64,000 nucleotides of DNA from Streptomyces sp. HUAS YS2 (GCF_033343995.1 NZ_CP137573.1:6047001-6111000); one strand, 5' to 3'. Shown: positions 24,375 through 33,921, counted from the first letter of the stretch. The notes: generated by a model not told the origin, from the sequence alone. A program made the numbers and translations.

Positions 24375-25532
24375 TCAGCCGCACCCCGGCAGCCCCGGCA
24401 GCCGGTCCGCGCGCACCACCTGGATCACCGCCCGCGCGCCGGCCGTCTTGGCATTGCCCTCGCTGTACGCCACCGCCAGCGTGCCGCCGCCGCCCTGCGC
24501 GTACCCGTACGGCGGGGTGATCCGCGCGTACGAGCCGGACCGCAGGTCCAGGGCGTACGAGGTCTCCGGCGTGCGCCAGGTGACGAGCCGTCCGTTGACC
24601 CGTACCTGGTCGACGCCGTCCGCGCCGGGGGAGCGGGTCACCGCCGCCGCGGGACGGGCGTCGCCGGTGCGCCACACCATCAGCCGCTGTTCCGGCTCCC
24701 CGGCCACCCAGGCCCAGGTCGTGCCGTCGGAGGCGACGGCGCGGACGTCGCGGAGCGCGGCGATCGGGCCGGGCAGCGGGGCGGGCCGCAGCGTCGCCCG
24801 GGACACCGCTGTCAGCCGGGTGCCCGCGCCGGCGGACTCGCGCCAGACCAGCAGGCCGCCGGCGGCGAACGGGGCGTCCATGACACCCGTGTGGACGGCT
24901 CGCGGCGTGCCGCCGGCCGCGGGCGCCGCGTACACGGTGGCCCGGCCGTTCCCCACGCCCTGCGCCCAGTAGACCGTGGCGTCGCGCAGGACCGGGCGGG
25001 GCAGCGGACCCGGGCCGGTCGCGCGGGCGAGGCGGCGCGCCCTGCCGCTGCCGGAGTCCCACACGTACAGGCTCCACGGGCTGTCGAGGGTGCGGCCCTC
25101 CAGGACGGCGAGGACGGCGTGCCGGCCGTCGAAGTCGGCCGCGAGGAGCTGGTGCTCGACCGGGTCGGCGAGCGTCAGGAGCATGCGCGGCGGTCCGCCG
25201 CGGCTGACGAGCGCGGCGCTTCGCCGCCCGTCCCCGGTGAGCTGGACGGCCGTCCAGCCGGGGCCTGCGTCGGCGAGCACCGCCCGCGCGCCGTCCGGCG
25301 GGCGCAGCGCCCCGGCGTCGAGAGCCGTGCGCCAGGGGCCCGGCAGCGGGACCTCGCACGCGTCGGCCAGGGCGCGGGCCGCGGGCGAGGGGCGGGGCGC
25401 GGGCGCCGGATCGGGGGCGCGCCGTGCCGACGAGCATCCGGTGAGCACGATGCCCGCCAGCAGCAGCGCGGTCAGCCGTGCGGCCGACCGTGCGATCGGC
25501 AGCGCCGGGCCGTGGCTACCAGACGTACCCAC
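24375..25532 (-). CDS. lipoprotein with beta-propeller-like repeats
   Basis: A 385-residue exported protein: hydrophobic signal with lipobox VLTGC (Cys about 33), a Pro-rich spacer, then a long region of recurring short beta strands (WTAVQLTGDGRRSAALVSRG, LYVWDSGSGRARRLARAT, WAWVAGEPEQRLMVWRTG) suggesting a TolB/WD40-like propeller. No catalytic motif is seen. The GTG at 25532 lies inside the upstream gene, overlapping its end by 17 bases, so the pair is co-translated. Confidence 0.65.
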   Translation of the reverse strand: MGTSGSHGPALPIARSAARLTALLLAGIVLTGCSSARRAPDPAPAPRPSPAARALADACEVPLPGPWRTALDAGALRPPDGARAVLADAGPGWTAVQLTGDGRRSAALVSRGGPPRMLLTLADPVEHQLLAADFDGRHAVLAVLEGRTLDSPWSLYVWDSGSGRARRLARATGPGPLPRPVLRDATVYWAQGVGNGRATVYAAPAAGGTPRAVHTGVMDAPFAAGGLLVWRESAGAGTRLTAVSRATLRPAPLPGPIAALRDVRAVASDGTTWAWVAGEPEQRLMVWRTGDARPAAAVTRSPGADGVDQVRVNGRLVTWRTPETSYALDLRSGSYARITPPYGYAQGGGGTLAVAYSEGNAKTAGARAVIQVVRADRLPGLPGCG

Positions 25533-26370
25533 GGCCGCCCATGATGGTGGTGATGGTGTCGGACGAGATGTGAGCCGACTTGGGGACGCTGCCCGCCCAC
25601 GAGATGACGCTCGTGCTCACGCCGCCCACCGGGTCCAGGTAGTTGACCTGGCCGGCCGCGGTGTCGGTGTTGTAGCCGTCGATCGAGACCCAGTGGAAGA
25701 TCTCGATGTTCGGGTGGCCGACGAGGTGCGGTCCGCCCGGCACCTCCCAGGCGTTGCCCGCGATGCCGTAGTCGTTGTCGGTGTTGTGCGTGATGTGTGC
25801 CTTGAAGTTGGCCTTGTCCGTCGCGGTCGGGGTGTACGGCAGCGCCCGCGGCACGTAACCGGACCCGGGGAGGCGGTAGTTGAGCGCGTCCGCCATCGGA
25901 TAGCCGGTCGGGCTGGGCACGTTGATGTTGATGCCGTACCAGGCGGTGCCGCTGGTGGTGGTCTTGAGCAGCGTCGCCGCGTCCTGCTGCGATCGGCCGG
26001 CCACCTCGTCGCGGGCCGACTGGGTGATGACGAGCGTCGCCGGGCCGCACCAGTACGAGGTCTTCTGCGACTGGTGGATGCCGCCGGAGAGCTTGTACCC
26101 GGCGAGTGTGCCGAGCGTGCTCGGCGGGGCGGCGCGCAGCCGGTCGTACGATCTCGCCGCGTCCGCCTGCTTCTCGGCCGTCAGGGCGCGTTGCCCGGCG
26201 GTGAGCCGCTGCGGGGCGAGGGTGTCGTGCGTGGCCTTGTACGCGGCGCCCGGCGCGGGCTCCGCGGCCGAGGCGGCCACGGCGGGGGAGGCGGCGGTGG
26301 TGGCGAGGGCGGCGGCCGCGAGGAGCGCGGCGGCGGTGCGGGAGGCGTGGGTGAGGGGGGAGGAGGACAT
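25516..26370 (-). CDS. secreted C39-like cysteine peptidase
   Basis: A 284-residue protein with a signal peptide ending near 32 (AASPAVAASA) and a papain-like C39 domain: the catalytic Cys in SYWCGPATLVITQ near 108 and His in IEIFHWVSIDGYN near 222. Unlike bacteriocin-processing C39 domains it is not fused to an ABC transporter; its target is unknown. GGAGAG precedes the ATG at 26370. It overlaps the downstream lipoprotein gene. Confidence 0.75.
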   Translation of the reverse strand: MSSSPLTHASRTAAALLAAAALATTAASPAVAASAAEPAPGAAYKATHDTLAPQRLTAGQRALTAEKQADAARSYDRLRAAPPSTLGTLAGYKLSGGIHQSQKTSYWCGPATLVITQSARDEVAGRSQQDAATLLKTTTSGTAWYGININVPSPTGYPMADALNYRLPGSGYVPRALPYTPTATDKANFKAHITHNTDNDYGIAGNAWEVPGGPHLVGHPNIEIFHWVSIDGYNTDTAAGQVNYLDPVGGVSTSVISWAGSVPKSAHISSDTITTIMGGRGYVW

Positions 26371-26746
26371 CGCGCTCTCCAGTCCTGGGTGGGGGAACCG
26401 GGTGCTCCGAGCGTGAGTTTGACGGGCTCACGTCATGAACGGCAGGGCCTCGGAGACATCGCCGGGAGCAACATTGGGCGCACCAAAGGCGGCATCCGCG
26501 ACCTGCGCCGTCGCTCTTCGGCGTCATGCGGGGCGCCTGCTGTTTTCGGCCGCGCGGGCCCGAAACGGCCCCCGGCCCCCGCTGCGGAATCAGTGGTTCG
26601 GGCAGCCTGTCGGCCCGCCCCCGCCGGGTGCCCTGCCGCGTGACCTGCCGAGGGTCGTCCGGGGCCCCGCCACGGAATCCGTCGCCACCCCGACCGTCGA
26701 CAAACGTGCTGGTCAGAGGGGGTCCGCCCGGCTAAAGTCACTCGCC
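26371..26746. other. divergent intergenic region with an inverted repeat
   Basis: 376 bases between two divergent genes. CGTGAG (26412-26417) and CTCACG (26427-26432) form an inverted repeat with a 9-base spacer near the C39 peptidase start, a possible operator. An imperfect repeat GTTTTCGG...CCGAAAC lies near 26540-26570. TAAAGT at 26733-26738 may be the -10 box of the rightward cupin gene. No gene is seen here. Confidence 0.4.
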
Positions 26747-27103
26747 ATGACCACTCATGACCTGTCCTCCTTCGCCGTGCACATCCCCGACGCCGAGCTG
26801 GAGGCCGACCCCCTTGACCCGGCCCAGATCGTCTCGGGCGACCCGGTCGTGACCGGCAAGGTGCTGTGGGAGTCCGCCGACGGCAAGCAGATCCGCGGCC
26901 TCTGGCAGATCACGCCCGGCGTGGTGACCGACACCGAGGCCGACGAGCTCTTCGTGGTCGTGAGCGGACGCGCGACCGTCGAGCTCGAGGGCGGCAGCAC
27001 GCTGGAACTCGGCCCGGGCGTCGCGGCCTTCATGCGCGAAGGCGAGAAGACGGTCTGGACGGTCCACGAGACCCTGCGCAAGGCGTACCACATCAACCTC
27101 TGA
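26747..27103 (+). CDS. small cupin domain protein
   Basis: A 118-residue single-domain cupin: GLWQITPGVVTDTEADELFVV (motif 1, without the usual His pair) and LELGPGVAAFMREGEKTVWTVHE (motif 2). It belongs to the short cupins related to ethanolamine-utilisation EutQ-type folds; no function is known. The ATG at 26747 has no Shine-Dalgarno and follows a TAAAGT box by 9 bases, so the mRNA may be leaderless. Confidence 0.7.
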   Translation: MTTHDLSSFAVHIPDAELEADPLDPAQIVSGDPVVTGKVLWESADGKQIRGLWQITPGVVTDTEADELFVVVSGRATVELEGGSTLELGPGVAAFMREGEKTVWTVHETLRKAYHINL

Positions 27104-27162
27104 GACGAACCCGGCTTCAAACCCTTCCCGGCGGCCCAAGTCCCGGACGCCCAGGGTCTGGT

Positions 27163-27187
27163 AGGAAACTTTCCTGTCGGATAGCAT
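27163..27187 (+). promoter_or_regulatory. palindromic operator and promoter of the phosphoesterase operon
   Basis: AGGAAACTTTCCT (27163-27175) is a perfect 13-bp palindrome around a central C. TAGCAT at 27182-27187 would be the -10 box, placing the palindrome on the -35 region. The same palindrome core occurs upstream of other Streptomyces genes in my memory, but I cannot name its regulator with confidence. Confidence 0.5.
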
Positions 27188-27368
27188 CCGCGGCGGCGGC
27201 TCGGCGCGGCGCCCGTCCCCTCCCCCGAGGGACGGGCGTGACGCGCTCAGCGAGAGCTCTGACCCGGCCGCTGTGCACCGCCCCGTCCGCCCACCGCTCA
27301 GGGCGGACGGTGGCCTTCGCGCGCTCCGGTGTCCAGCTCTCGCCACCTCCAGGCCAGGGAGTCCAGGT

Positions 27369-28700
27369 ATGCGCCTGACCGCCTTCGCCCCACCCCGCCT
27401 CCGCCCCACGACCGCCCTGCTCGGCGTCGTGCTCGCCCTCGTCGCCGGCCTCCTGCTGGCGTTCCCCGACCGCGCCGACGCCGCCGACCCGCTCCTCTCC
27501 CGAGGGAAGCCGGCCACCTCGTCCTCCGTCGAGGACGCCACCCTCGGCCCCGAGAAGGCCTTCGACGGCGACCCCGCCACCCGCTGGGCCAGCGCCGAGG
27601 GCTCCGACCCGCAGTGGCTCCGCGTCGACCTCGGCGCGACCGCCGCCGTCAGCCGCGTCCGCCTCGTCTGGGAGGCCGCGTACGCCAAGGCCTACCGCGT
27701 CGAGATCTCCGCCGACGGCGTCACCTGGACCCGGCTCGCCACCGAGACCGCAGGGAACGGCGGCACCGACGACTGGACCGGCCTGACCGGAACGGGCCGC
27801 CACATCCGCGTGTACGGGACGGCGCGCGGCACCTCGTACGGCTACTCCCTCTTCGAGATGGAGGTGTACGGCATCCCCGACTCCGGGCCGCCGCCCTCCG
27901 GCGCGTTCACCGTCGTGGGCGCAGGCGACATCGCCGCCCAGTGCACGGCGTCCAGCAGCTCCTGCGCCCACCCCAAGACCGCCGCCCTGGCGCAGCGGAT
28001 CGCCCCGCGCTTCTACCTGACGATGGGCGACAACCAGTACGACGACGCCCGGCTCTCCGACTTCAGGAACTACTACGACAAGACCTGGGGCGCCTTCAAG
28101 GCGAAGACCCGGCCCGCGCCCGGCAACCACGAGACCTACGACCCGGCCGGGTCGCTCGCCGGCTACAAGGCGTACTTCGGCGCCCTCGCCTACCCGCAGG
28201 GCAAGCCGTACTACAGCTACGACGAGGGCAACTGGCACTTCCTCGCCCTCGACTCCAACTCCTTCGACGACCCGGCGCAGATCCAGTGGCTGAAGGACGA
28301 CCTCGCCCGCAACGCCAAGCGCTGCGTCGCCGCGTACTTCCACCACCCGCTGTACTCCTCCGGCGGGCACGGCAACGACCCGGTGTCCCAGCCCGTCTGG
28401 AAGATCCTGTACGCGGCGAAGGCCGACCTGGTCCTCAACGGTCACGACCACCACTACGAGCGCTTCGCGCCCCAGGACCCGTACGGGCGGGCCACGGCCG
28501 ACGGCATCGTCGAGATCGTCGGAGGCATGGGCGGGGCGGAGCCGTACCCGATCGAGACCGTCCAGCCGAACAGCCAGAAGCGGATCAGCGGACCGTACGG
28601 GGTGCTGAAGCTGGACCTCACCGACACCACGTACACCTGGCAGTACGTCGGCACGGACGGCTCGGTCAAGGACTCCGGCCCGACCTACACCTGCCACTGA
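27369..28700 (+). CDS. secreted metallophosphoesterase with discoidin (F5/8 C) domain
   Basis: A 443-residue exported protein: signal peptide to about 40 (ending DRADAA), a carbohydrate-binding F5/8 type C-like domain at about 42-170 (KAFDGDPATRWASAEGSDPQ), a Pro/Gly linker, and a calcineurin-type phosphoesterase at about 178-440. Metal motifs are GAGDIAAQ, MGDNQYDD, PGNHE, YFHHPLYSSGGHG and LNGHDHHYERF. The substrate is unknown; alkaline phosphatase/phosphodiesterase activity is expected. It is first gene of an operon; the next start overlaps its stop (28700). Confidence 0.85.
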   Translation: MRLTAFAPPRLRPTTALLGVVLALVAGLLLAFPDRADAADPLLSRGKPATSSSVEDATLGPEKAFDGDPATRWASAEGSDPQWLRVDLGATAAVSRVRLVWEAAYAKAYRVEISADGVTWTRLATETAGNGGTDDWTGLTGTGRHIRVYGTARGTSYGYSLFEMEVYGIPDSGPPPSGAFTVVGAGDIAAQCTASSSSCAHPKTAALAQRIAPRFYLTMGDNQYDDARLSDFRNYYDKTWGAFKAKTRPAPGNHETYDPAGSLAGYKAYFGALAYPQGKPYYSYDEGNWHFLALDSNSFDDPAQIQWLKDDLARNAKRCVAAYFHHPLYSSGGHGNDPVSQPVWKILYAAKADLVLNGHDHHYERFAPQDPYGRATADGIVEIVGGMGGAEPYPIETVQPNSQKRISGPYGVLKLDLTDTTYTWQYVGTDGSVKDSGPTYTCH

Positions 28701-29989
28701 TGTACCTCGCGACCACCGGTCGCCGGGACGCGCCGCCGACCCCCTCGGGGGTCCGGCGGCGCGTCTCCGGGACCGTACTCGCGCTCGGCGCGGTCAGTCT
28801 GGTCACCGACGTCTCCTCCGAGATGGTGACGGCCGTCCTGCCGCTGTACCTGGTCCTCGGGCTGGGGCTCTCGCCGCTCCAGTTCGGCTTCCTGGACGGG
28901 CTGTTCAACGGCGCGACCGCCCTGGTCCGGATGCTCGGCGGACACCTCGCCGACCGCGGCGGCCGGCCCAAGCGCGTCGCCGGGTTCGGGTACGCGCTGT
29001 CCGCCTGCTCCCGGCTCGGGCTGCTCCTCGCGAGCGGTGCGGCGACCGGGATCGCGGCGGCGCTGGCGGCCGACCGGCTCGGCAAGGGCATCCGGACCGC
29101 CCCGCGGGACGCCCTGATCACGCTCGGTAGCCCGCCCGACGGGCTCGGGCGCGCGTTCGGCGTCCACCGCGCGATGGACACGACCGGCGCGCTGCTCGGC
29201 CCGCTCGCCGCGTTCGCGCTGCTGTGGGCGACGGCGGACGCGTACGACGCGGTGTTCGTCGTGAGCTTCTGCGTGGGGCTGGTGGGGGTGCTGCTGCTGG
29301 TGGTGCTCGTACCGTCGGACGGGTCGACAACCGCTGTCGGTGCGGGAGTTCGTCCGGCCGCTCGCGTGCGCGGCGGGTCGGACCGTGGCCCGGGCGGACG
29401 GCACCTGCTGCGCTCCGCCGCGTTCCGGCGGCTGCTGGCCGCCACCGCGCTGCTGGGCGCGGCGACCGTCGGGGACGCGTTCGTGTACCTGCTGCTGCAG
29501 CGCCGGTACGACCTCGCCGTGGCCTGGTTCCCGCTGCTGCCGCTCGGCGCGGCCGCCGTCTACCTGCTGCTCGCCGTGCCGGCCGGTCGGCTCGCGGACC
29601 GGATCGGGCGACGGCGGCCGTTCCTGTACGGGCATCTCGCCCTGCTGCTCGGGTACGCACTGCTCCTCGTCCCGGACGGCGGCCCGGGGCCGCTGCTCCT
29701 CGTGGGCGTCCTCGCACTGCTCGGTGTCTTCTACGCGGCCACCGACGGGGTGCTGATGGCGCTCGCCGGCCCGCTGCTGCCCGAGGGGCGGCGGGCGACC
29801 GGGCTCGCCGCTGTCCAGACGGTCCAGGCGTTGGCCCGACTCGGCGCGGCGACCGGCTTCGGGGCCGCGTGGACCCTGTGGGGGCCGGGCACCGCCCTCG
29901 TCCTCGCGCTCGGCGCGCTGGCGGCCGCCGTCGGCTGCGCGTGGCGCCTGCTGCCGTCCGATGCGCTCACGGAAGGAACCCCCTCATGA
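28700..29989 (+). CDS. major facilitator superfamily transporter
   Basis: A 429-residue MFS permease with about 12 membrane helices and the loop motif GGHLADRGGRPKRVAG between helices 2 and 3, repeated as AGRLADRIGRRRPF in the second half. The long central loop is Arg/Gly rich (about 205-235). ATG and the preceding TGA share a base (TGATG). The position between a secreted phosphoesterase and a lipid-type surface protein suggests export or uptake of a product of that enzyme; this is a guess. Confidence 0.8.
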   Translation: MYLATTGRRDAPPTPSGVRRRVSGTVLALGAVSLVTDVSSEMVTAVLPLYLVLGLGLSPLQFGFLDGLFNGATALVRMLGGHLADRGGRPKRVAGFGYALSACSRLGLLLASGAATGIAAALAADRLGKGIRTAPRDALITLGSPPDGLGRAFGVHRAMDTTGALLGPLAAFALLWATADAYDAVFVVSFCVGLVGVLLLVVLVPSDGSTTAVGAGVRPAARVRGGSDRGPGGRHLLRSAAFRRLLAATALLGAATVGDAFVYLLLQRRYDLAVAWFPLLPLGAAAVYLLLAVPAGRLADRIGRRRPFLYGHLALLLGYALLLVPDGGPGPLLLVGVLALLGVFYAATDGVLMALAGPLLPEGRRATGLAAVQTVQALARLGAATGFGAAWTLWGPGTALVLALGALAAAVGCAWRLLPSDALTEGTPS

Positions 29990-30957
29990 CCCGCCGTCCC
30001 ACTCGTACCCGCCTGTGGGCGTTGGCCCTCGCCGTCCTGCTGCTCGGCTGCGGGGCCGCCGGATACACGCTGCGGGCCGCCCAACGCGCCGGCGCGTCCC
30101 GCCCGTCGGCGGACGCCTCGCTGACCCTGGACGGCACGGGGGAGCGGCTGTTCGTCCGGGACACGGCGACCGGGCGCGTCGCCCTGGCCGGCCGGGACGG
30201 GACCCGGCGGACCGGCGGACCCGTCTGCGACCGCTTCCACGCCGCCGGGCCCACCGCCCTGTGCCTCCAGCGGCGGCCGGGGGTGCCGGCCCGGGCGTAC
30301 GCGATCGTCCTCGACCGCAGGCTCCACGAGGTACGGCGCATCGCGCTGCCCGGCATCCCGAACCGGGCCCGCGTGTCGGCCTCCGGAAGGGTCCTGTCCT
30401 GGACGATGTTCGCGACCGGTGACTCGTACGCGACCTCCGCGTTCTCCACCCGCACCTCGATCCTCGACCTGCGGACGGGCTATCTGGTCAAGGACATGGA
30501 GCAGATCCCGCTCACCCTCGAGGGCCGCCGCCACCATGCCCCCGACGTCAACTACTGGGGTGTGACCTTCGCCCGCGACGACAACCGCTTCTATGCGACC
30601 GTCTCCACCGACGGGCGGACGTACCTCGTCGAGGGGGATCTGCGGGCCTGGTCCGCGCGGGCGCTGCGGGCGAACGCCGAGTGCCCCTCGCTGTCGCCGG
30701 ACGGCACCCGGATCGCGTTCAAGAAGAAGGTGTCGGACGACCCGAAGTCGCCGTGGCGGCTGTACGTCCTCGACCTGCGCAGCGGGCGCGAGCAGCCGCT
30801 CGCCGACCGCCGCAGCATCGACGACCAGGTCCTCTGGCTCGACGGCCGGACGCTCGCCTACGGCCACGCGGGCGACGTGTGGGCCGGCCCGGCGGACGGC
30901 TCCGGCGCCCCGCGCGTCCTGGCCCGGGGCGCCTCGTCACCGGCCATGGTCCGGTGA
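29986..30957 (+). CDS. membrane-anchored TolB-like beta-propeller protein
   Basis: A 323-residue protein with an N-terminal hydrophobic segment (LWALALAVLLLGCGAAGYTL, possible lipobox LLLGC), then TolB/PD40-type repeats, for example NAECPSLSPDGTRIAFKKKV near 225 and WRLYVLDLRSGREQPLADR. These proteins fold as beta propellers and bind partners at the cell surface. The ATG overlaps the transporter stop (ATGA at 29986-29989). It is last gene of the operon. Confidence 0.7.
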   Translation: MTRRPTRTRLWALALAVLLLGCGAAGYTLRAAQRAGASRPSADASLTLDGTGERLFVRDTATGRVALAGRDGTRRTGGPVCDRFHAAGPTALCLQRRPGVPARAYAIVLDRRLHEVRRIALPGIPNRARVSASGRVLSWTMFATGDSYATSAFSTRTSILDLRTGYLVKDMEQIPLTLEGRRHHAPDVNYWGVTFARDDNRFYATVSTDGRTYLVEGDLRAWSARALRANAECPSLSPDGTRIAFKKKVSDDPKSPWRLYVLDLRSGREQPLADRRSIDDQVLWLDGRTLAYGHAGDVWAGPADGSGAPRVLARGASSPAMVR

Positions 30958-30997
30958 CGGTGAGCCGAACCCGGTGCGGCGGGCGGCCCGGTGACGG

Positions 30998-32302
30998 TCA
31001 GGCGGACTTCGGGGTACGGCGGGTCGCGCCGCGCAGGGCCAGTGCGGCCATCGGCAGGAGCAGACAGGCGCCGACGGCGTTGAGCCAGCCGTAGCCCGCC
31101 CGGGCCACGATCAGGCCGGCGACCAGCCCGCCGACGCCGGCGGCGGTGTTCATGATGAAGTCGGACAACCCCTGGACGGCGGCCCGTGCCGCCTGCGGCA
31201 CCGAGTCCGTCAGGAGCGCCGAACCCGAGACGAGACCGGCCGACCAGCCGAGGCCGAGGAGGACGAGACCCGCCGCAGTCCGGGCGTGGCTCGCGCCCGC
31301 CGTTCCCGCGATCAGTGCCGCGCCGGTGAGCAGCCCGGCGGCGAGGCCGATCACGGACAGCCGGCCGACCCGGTCGGCCAGCCAGCCCATCACCGGCGAG
31401 AACGCGTACATGCCGGCGATGTGCCCGCTGATGACGAGGCCGATCAGCTGGATGTCCGCCCCGTGATGGCTCAGCGCCACCGGGGTCATCGACATGATCG
31501 ACACCATGGCGGTGTGGGTGGAGGCCACGGTGACCAGGGCCAGCCGCGCCCGCGACGACGCCCGCACGGCCTTCATGCCGGCCTTCAGCGAGCGCTCGTC
31601 GGCCGCGCCGCTCTCCTCCGCGCCGGCGAGGGCCCGCGCCGTGAGCAGCGGGTCGGGGCGCAGCAGGACGGCGACCACGACGGCGGACAGCAGGAAGACC
31701 CCCGAGGCCCACAGGAACGGGCCGGCCGACGCCGGGATGCCGAGACCGACGACGCTCTTGCCGGCCGGGGCCGCGATGTTCGGCCCGAGCACCGCGCCGA
31801 TCGTCGTCGCCCACACCACGTTGGAGATGGACCTGCCGCGCCGGTCGGGCTCGGCGAGGTCCGCCGCGGCGAACCGCGCCGCGAGGTTCGCCGACGACGC
31901 CCCGCCGAAGCCCACCATGCCCGCGAGGAGCAGCGGGAAGCTGCCGACGACCGCGCCCAGCACCACCACACCGGCGCCGAGGGCACCGACCAGGTAGGCG
32001 AGCACCAGACCGGCCCGCCGGCCGCGCGCGGTCATGAGCGAGGCGAGCGGCATCGCGAGCAGCGCGGGGCCGGCGACCGCGGCCGCCGACGCCAGGCCCG
32101 CCAGCGCGTCCGTGCCGCTGACCTCCGAGGCCAGCACGGCGGAGAGCGCGACGCCGATGGCGACGCCGAGCCCGCCGAGGATCTGACTCGCGATCAGGAC
32201 CGCGTTCACGCGCCGCCGCAGGGCCGGAAGTCCGGTGGGCGGGACGGGGGCGGGTATCTCCGTGGGCAGGGCCGCGTCAGAGGCATCAGGGCGTGTGGTC
32301 AC
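30998..32302 (-). CDS. major facilitator superfamily transporter
   Basis: A 434-residue MFS permease with about 12 helices. The conserved loop is seen as PLASLMTARGRRAGL in the first half and PVMGWLADRVGRLSVIGLA in the second. The GTG at 32302 is used. It has no neighbour that hints at the substrate; drug efflux is the default guess. It converges with the propeller-protein gene, the 3' ends being 40 bases apart. Confidence 0.78.
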   Translation of the reverse strand: MTTRPDASDAALPTEIPAPVPPTGLPALRRRVNAVLIASQILGGLGVAIGVALSAVLASEVSGTDALAGLASAAAVAGPALLAMPLASLMTARGRRAGLVLAYLVGALGAGVVVLGAVVGSFPLLLAGMVGFGGASSANLAARFAAADLAEPDRRGRSISNVVWATTIGAVLGPNIAAPAGKSVVGLGIPASAGPFLWASGVFLLSAVVVAVLLRPDPLLTARALAGAEESGAADERSLKAGMKAVRASSRARLALVTVASTHTAMVSIMSMTPVALSHHGADIQLIGLVISGHIAGMYAFSPVMGWLADRVGRLSVIGLAAGLLTGAALIAGTAGASHARTAAGLVLLGLGWSAGLVSGSALLTDSVPQAARAAVQGLSDFIMNTAAGVGGLVAGLIVARAGYGWLNAVGACLLLPMAALALRGATRRTPKSA

Positions 32303-32394
32303 TGACGCAGTGTGTCAGCAGACGTGCGCGGGCGGAACGGGGCGCCCCTACCCCGTACCGGTATCCGCCCCAGGTCGCCGGCGCGGATCGGTCG

Positions 32395-32943
32395 TCAGAA
32401 CAGCGGCTGCGGCAGCACGCCCTCCAGCGCCAGCAGTTGCCGCTTGGTCTCCAGACCGCCCCCGAAGCCGCCCAGGGTCCCGTCGCTCGCCACCACCCGG
32501 TGGCACGGCACCACCACGGGCAGCGGATTGGCGCCCATCGCCGCGCCGACCGCCTGCGCCGCGCCCGGCTGCCCGACCCGGTCGGCCAGGTCCCCGTAGC
32601 CCACGACCGTGCCGTACGGCACGCCGGCCGCCAGCTCGCGCAGCACCTCGCGGTTGAAGCCGGTCGCCAGTGTCCAGTCCAGGGGGAGGTCGAACTCCCG
32701 CAGCTCGCCCGCGAAGTACGCGGCGAGCTGACGTATCGGCTCGGCGAGCCGGCCGGAGGCGGACTCCACGACCTCCGCGCCGAACCTGTCCCCCAGCCGC
32801 GCCACCGCCTGCTCGCGCACCCTCGCGCGGGCGTGGAAGTGGACGGCCACCAGCCCGCGGTCGGTCGCGGCCAGCAGCAGAGGGCCGATGTCGCTCTCCA
32901 CGACCGCCCACTCCACGCGCGGCGACTGCACTTCGCTGTCCAT
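32395..32943 (-). CDS. ogt: methylated-DNA--protein-cysteine methyltransferase
   Basis: A 182-residue suicide repair protein that takes the methyl group of O6-methylguanine. The active-site motif NPLPVVVPCHRVV (Cys near 145) and the helix-turn-helix VPYGTVVGYGDLADRVGQPG are clear. The ATG at 32943 (MDSEVQSP) gives the family length; a start 10 codons up is possible. It is a third direct DNA repair function in the wider window besides the Uvr system. Confidence 0.92.
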   Translation of the reverse strand: MDSEVQSPRVEWAVVESDIGPLLLAATDRGLVAVHFHARARVREQAVARLGDRFGAEVVESASGRLAEPIRQLAAYFAGELREFDLPLDWTLATGFNREVLRELAAGVPYGTVVGYGDLADRVGQPGAAQAVGAAMGANPLPVVVPCHRVVASDGTLGGFGGGLETKRQLLALEGVLPQPLF

Positions 32944-32994
32944 GCCGACCACCGTACGACCGGCCACTGACACCGCGCGGGCCGACCGCGACGG

Positions 32995-33921
32995 TCAGCC
33001 CGCGTGAACGGCGTCGGCGACCACGTCCGGGCTGTTGCTGATGATCCCGTCCACGCCGAACCCGGCGGCCCGGCTCGCGTCCGCCGCGTCGTTCACCGTC
33101 CAGGTGCTGACCCGCAGCGGCACGCCGTGCGGGCCCCGAAGGGCCTGCACAGCGGTCACGTAGTCCGCGGTGATCGTGGTGTGCGACGGGTTGATCTGAT
33201 CGGAGAATGCCGCGTACGCGGGCAGCTCGGCTACGGCCGGGGTGCCGAGGAATCCGGTCGTGACGTCCGGCCGCCGCGCGTGCACCGCCCGCACGCTCGC
33301 CGCGTCGAAGCTCTGGACGACCAGCCGGTCCCGCACGTGGCGGCGGTCGAGCCAGCCCTCCCGGTCCAGCACGCGCAGCGTGTCGGCCTCGATCCCCGGG
33401 TACAGCTCCGGCTTCTTGATCTCCAGGAGCAGGTTCTGGCGGTTGGCGTCCAGCCGGTTCAGGTACTCCTTCAGGGTGGGCACCCGTGCGCCCCTCCACC
33501 GGCCGCCGAACCAGGACCCGGCGTCCAGGCCGGCGATCTCGGCGGCGGTGAAGTCCTTCACGTTCCAGGGGGCGCGGCCCGGGAAGCGCTGTTCGACGTC
33601 GGTTGTCCGGGCCAGGCTGTCGTCGTGGACGACGACCAGCTCGCCGTCCCTGGTGCGCCGGACGTCGTTCTCCACCCAGGCGAAGCCCATCTCGCCGGCG
33701 AGATCGATCGCGGCGAGGGTGTTCTCGGGCGCGTACGCGGACGCGCCGCGGTGGGCGATCACCAGCGGCGGCCCGTGCGCGGCGCGCGCCGGACCCGCGG
33801 CGGGGCGGGTGGCCGGGTCGGCGGTGCCGGGGCCCAGCAGCGCGGCGAGGCCCAGCAGCGCGGCGGCGGTCGCGACGGCCGGGCGGGCGACGGGACGTGC
33901 GGGCAAGTCGACTCCTCGCAT
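32995..33921 (-). CDS. secreted glycerophosphodiester phosphodiesterase
   Basis: A 308-residue exported enzyme hydrolysing glycerophosphodiesters to glycerol 3-phosphate and an alcohol. The signal region is residues 10-35 (ATAAALLGLAALLGPGTA); the catalytic motif is IAHRGASAYAPENTLAAI near 52, with VENDVRRTRDGELVVVHDD giving the metal-binding Glu/Asp and second His. The ATG at 33921 lacks a ribosome-binding site, whereas GAGGAG within codons 2-4 is well placed for a TTG at 33906, which may be the true start. Secretion fits phosphate scavenging. Confidence 0.87.
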   Translation of the reverse strand: MRGVDLPARPVARPAVATAAALLGLAALLGPGTADPATRPAAGPARAAHGPPLVIAHRGASAYAPENTLAAIDLAGEMGFAWVENDVRRTRDGELVVVHDDSLARTTDVEQRFPGRAPWNVKDFTAAEIAGLDAGSWFGGRWRGARVPTLKEYLNRLDANRQNLLLEIKKPELYPGIEADTLRVLDREGWLDRRHVRDRLVVQSFDAASVRAVHARRPDVTTGFLGTPAVAELPAYAAFSDQINPSHTTITADYVTAVQALRGPHGVPLRVSTWTVNDAADASRAAGFGVDGIISNSPDVVADAVHAG

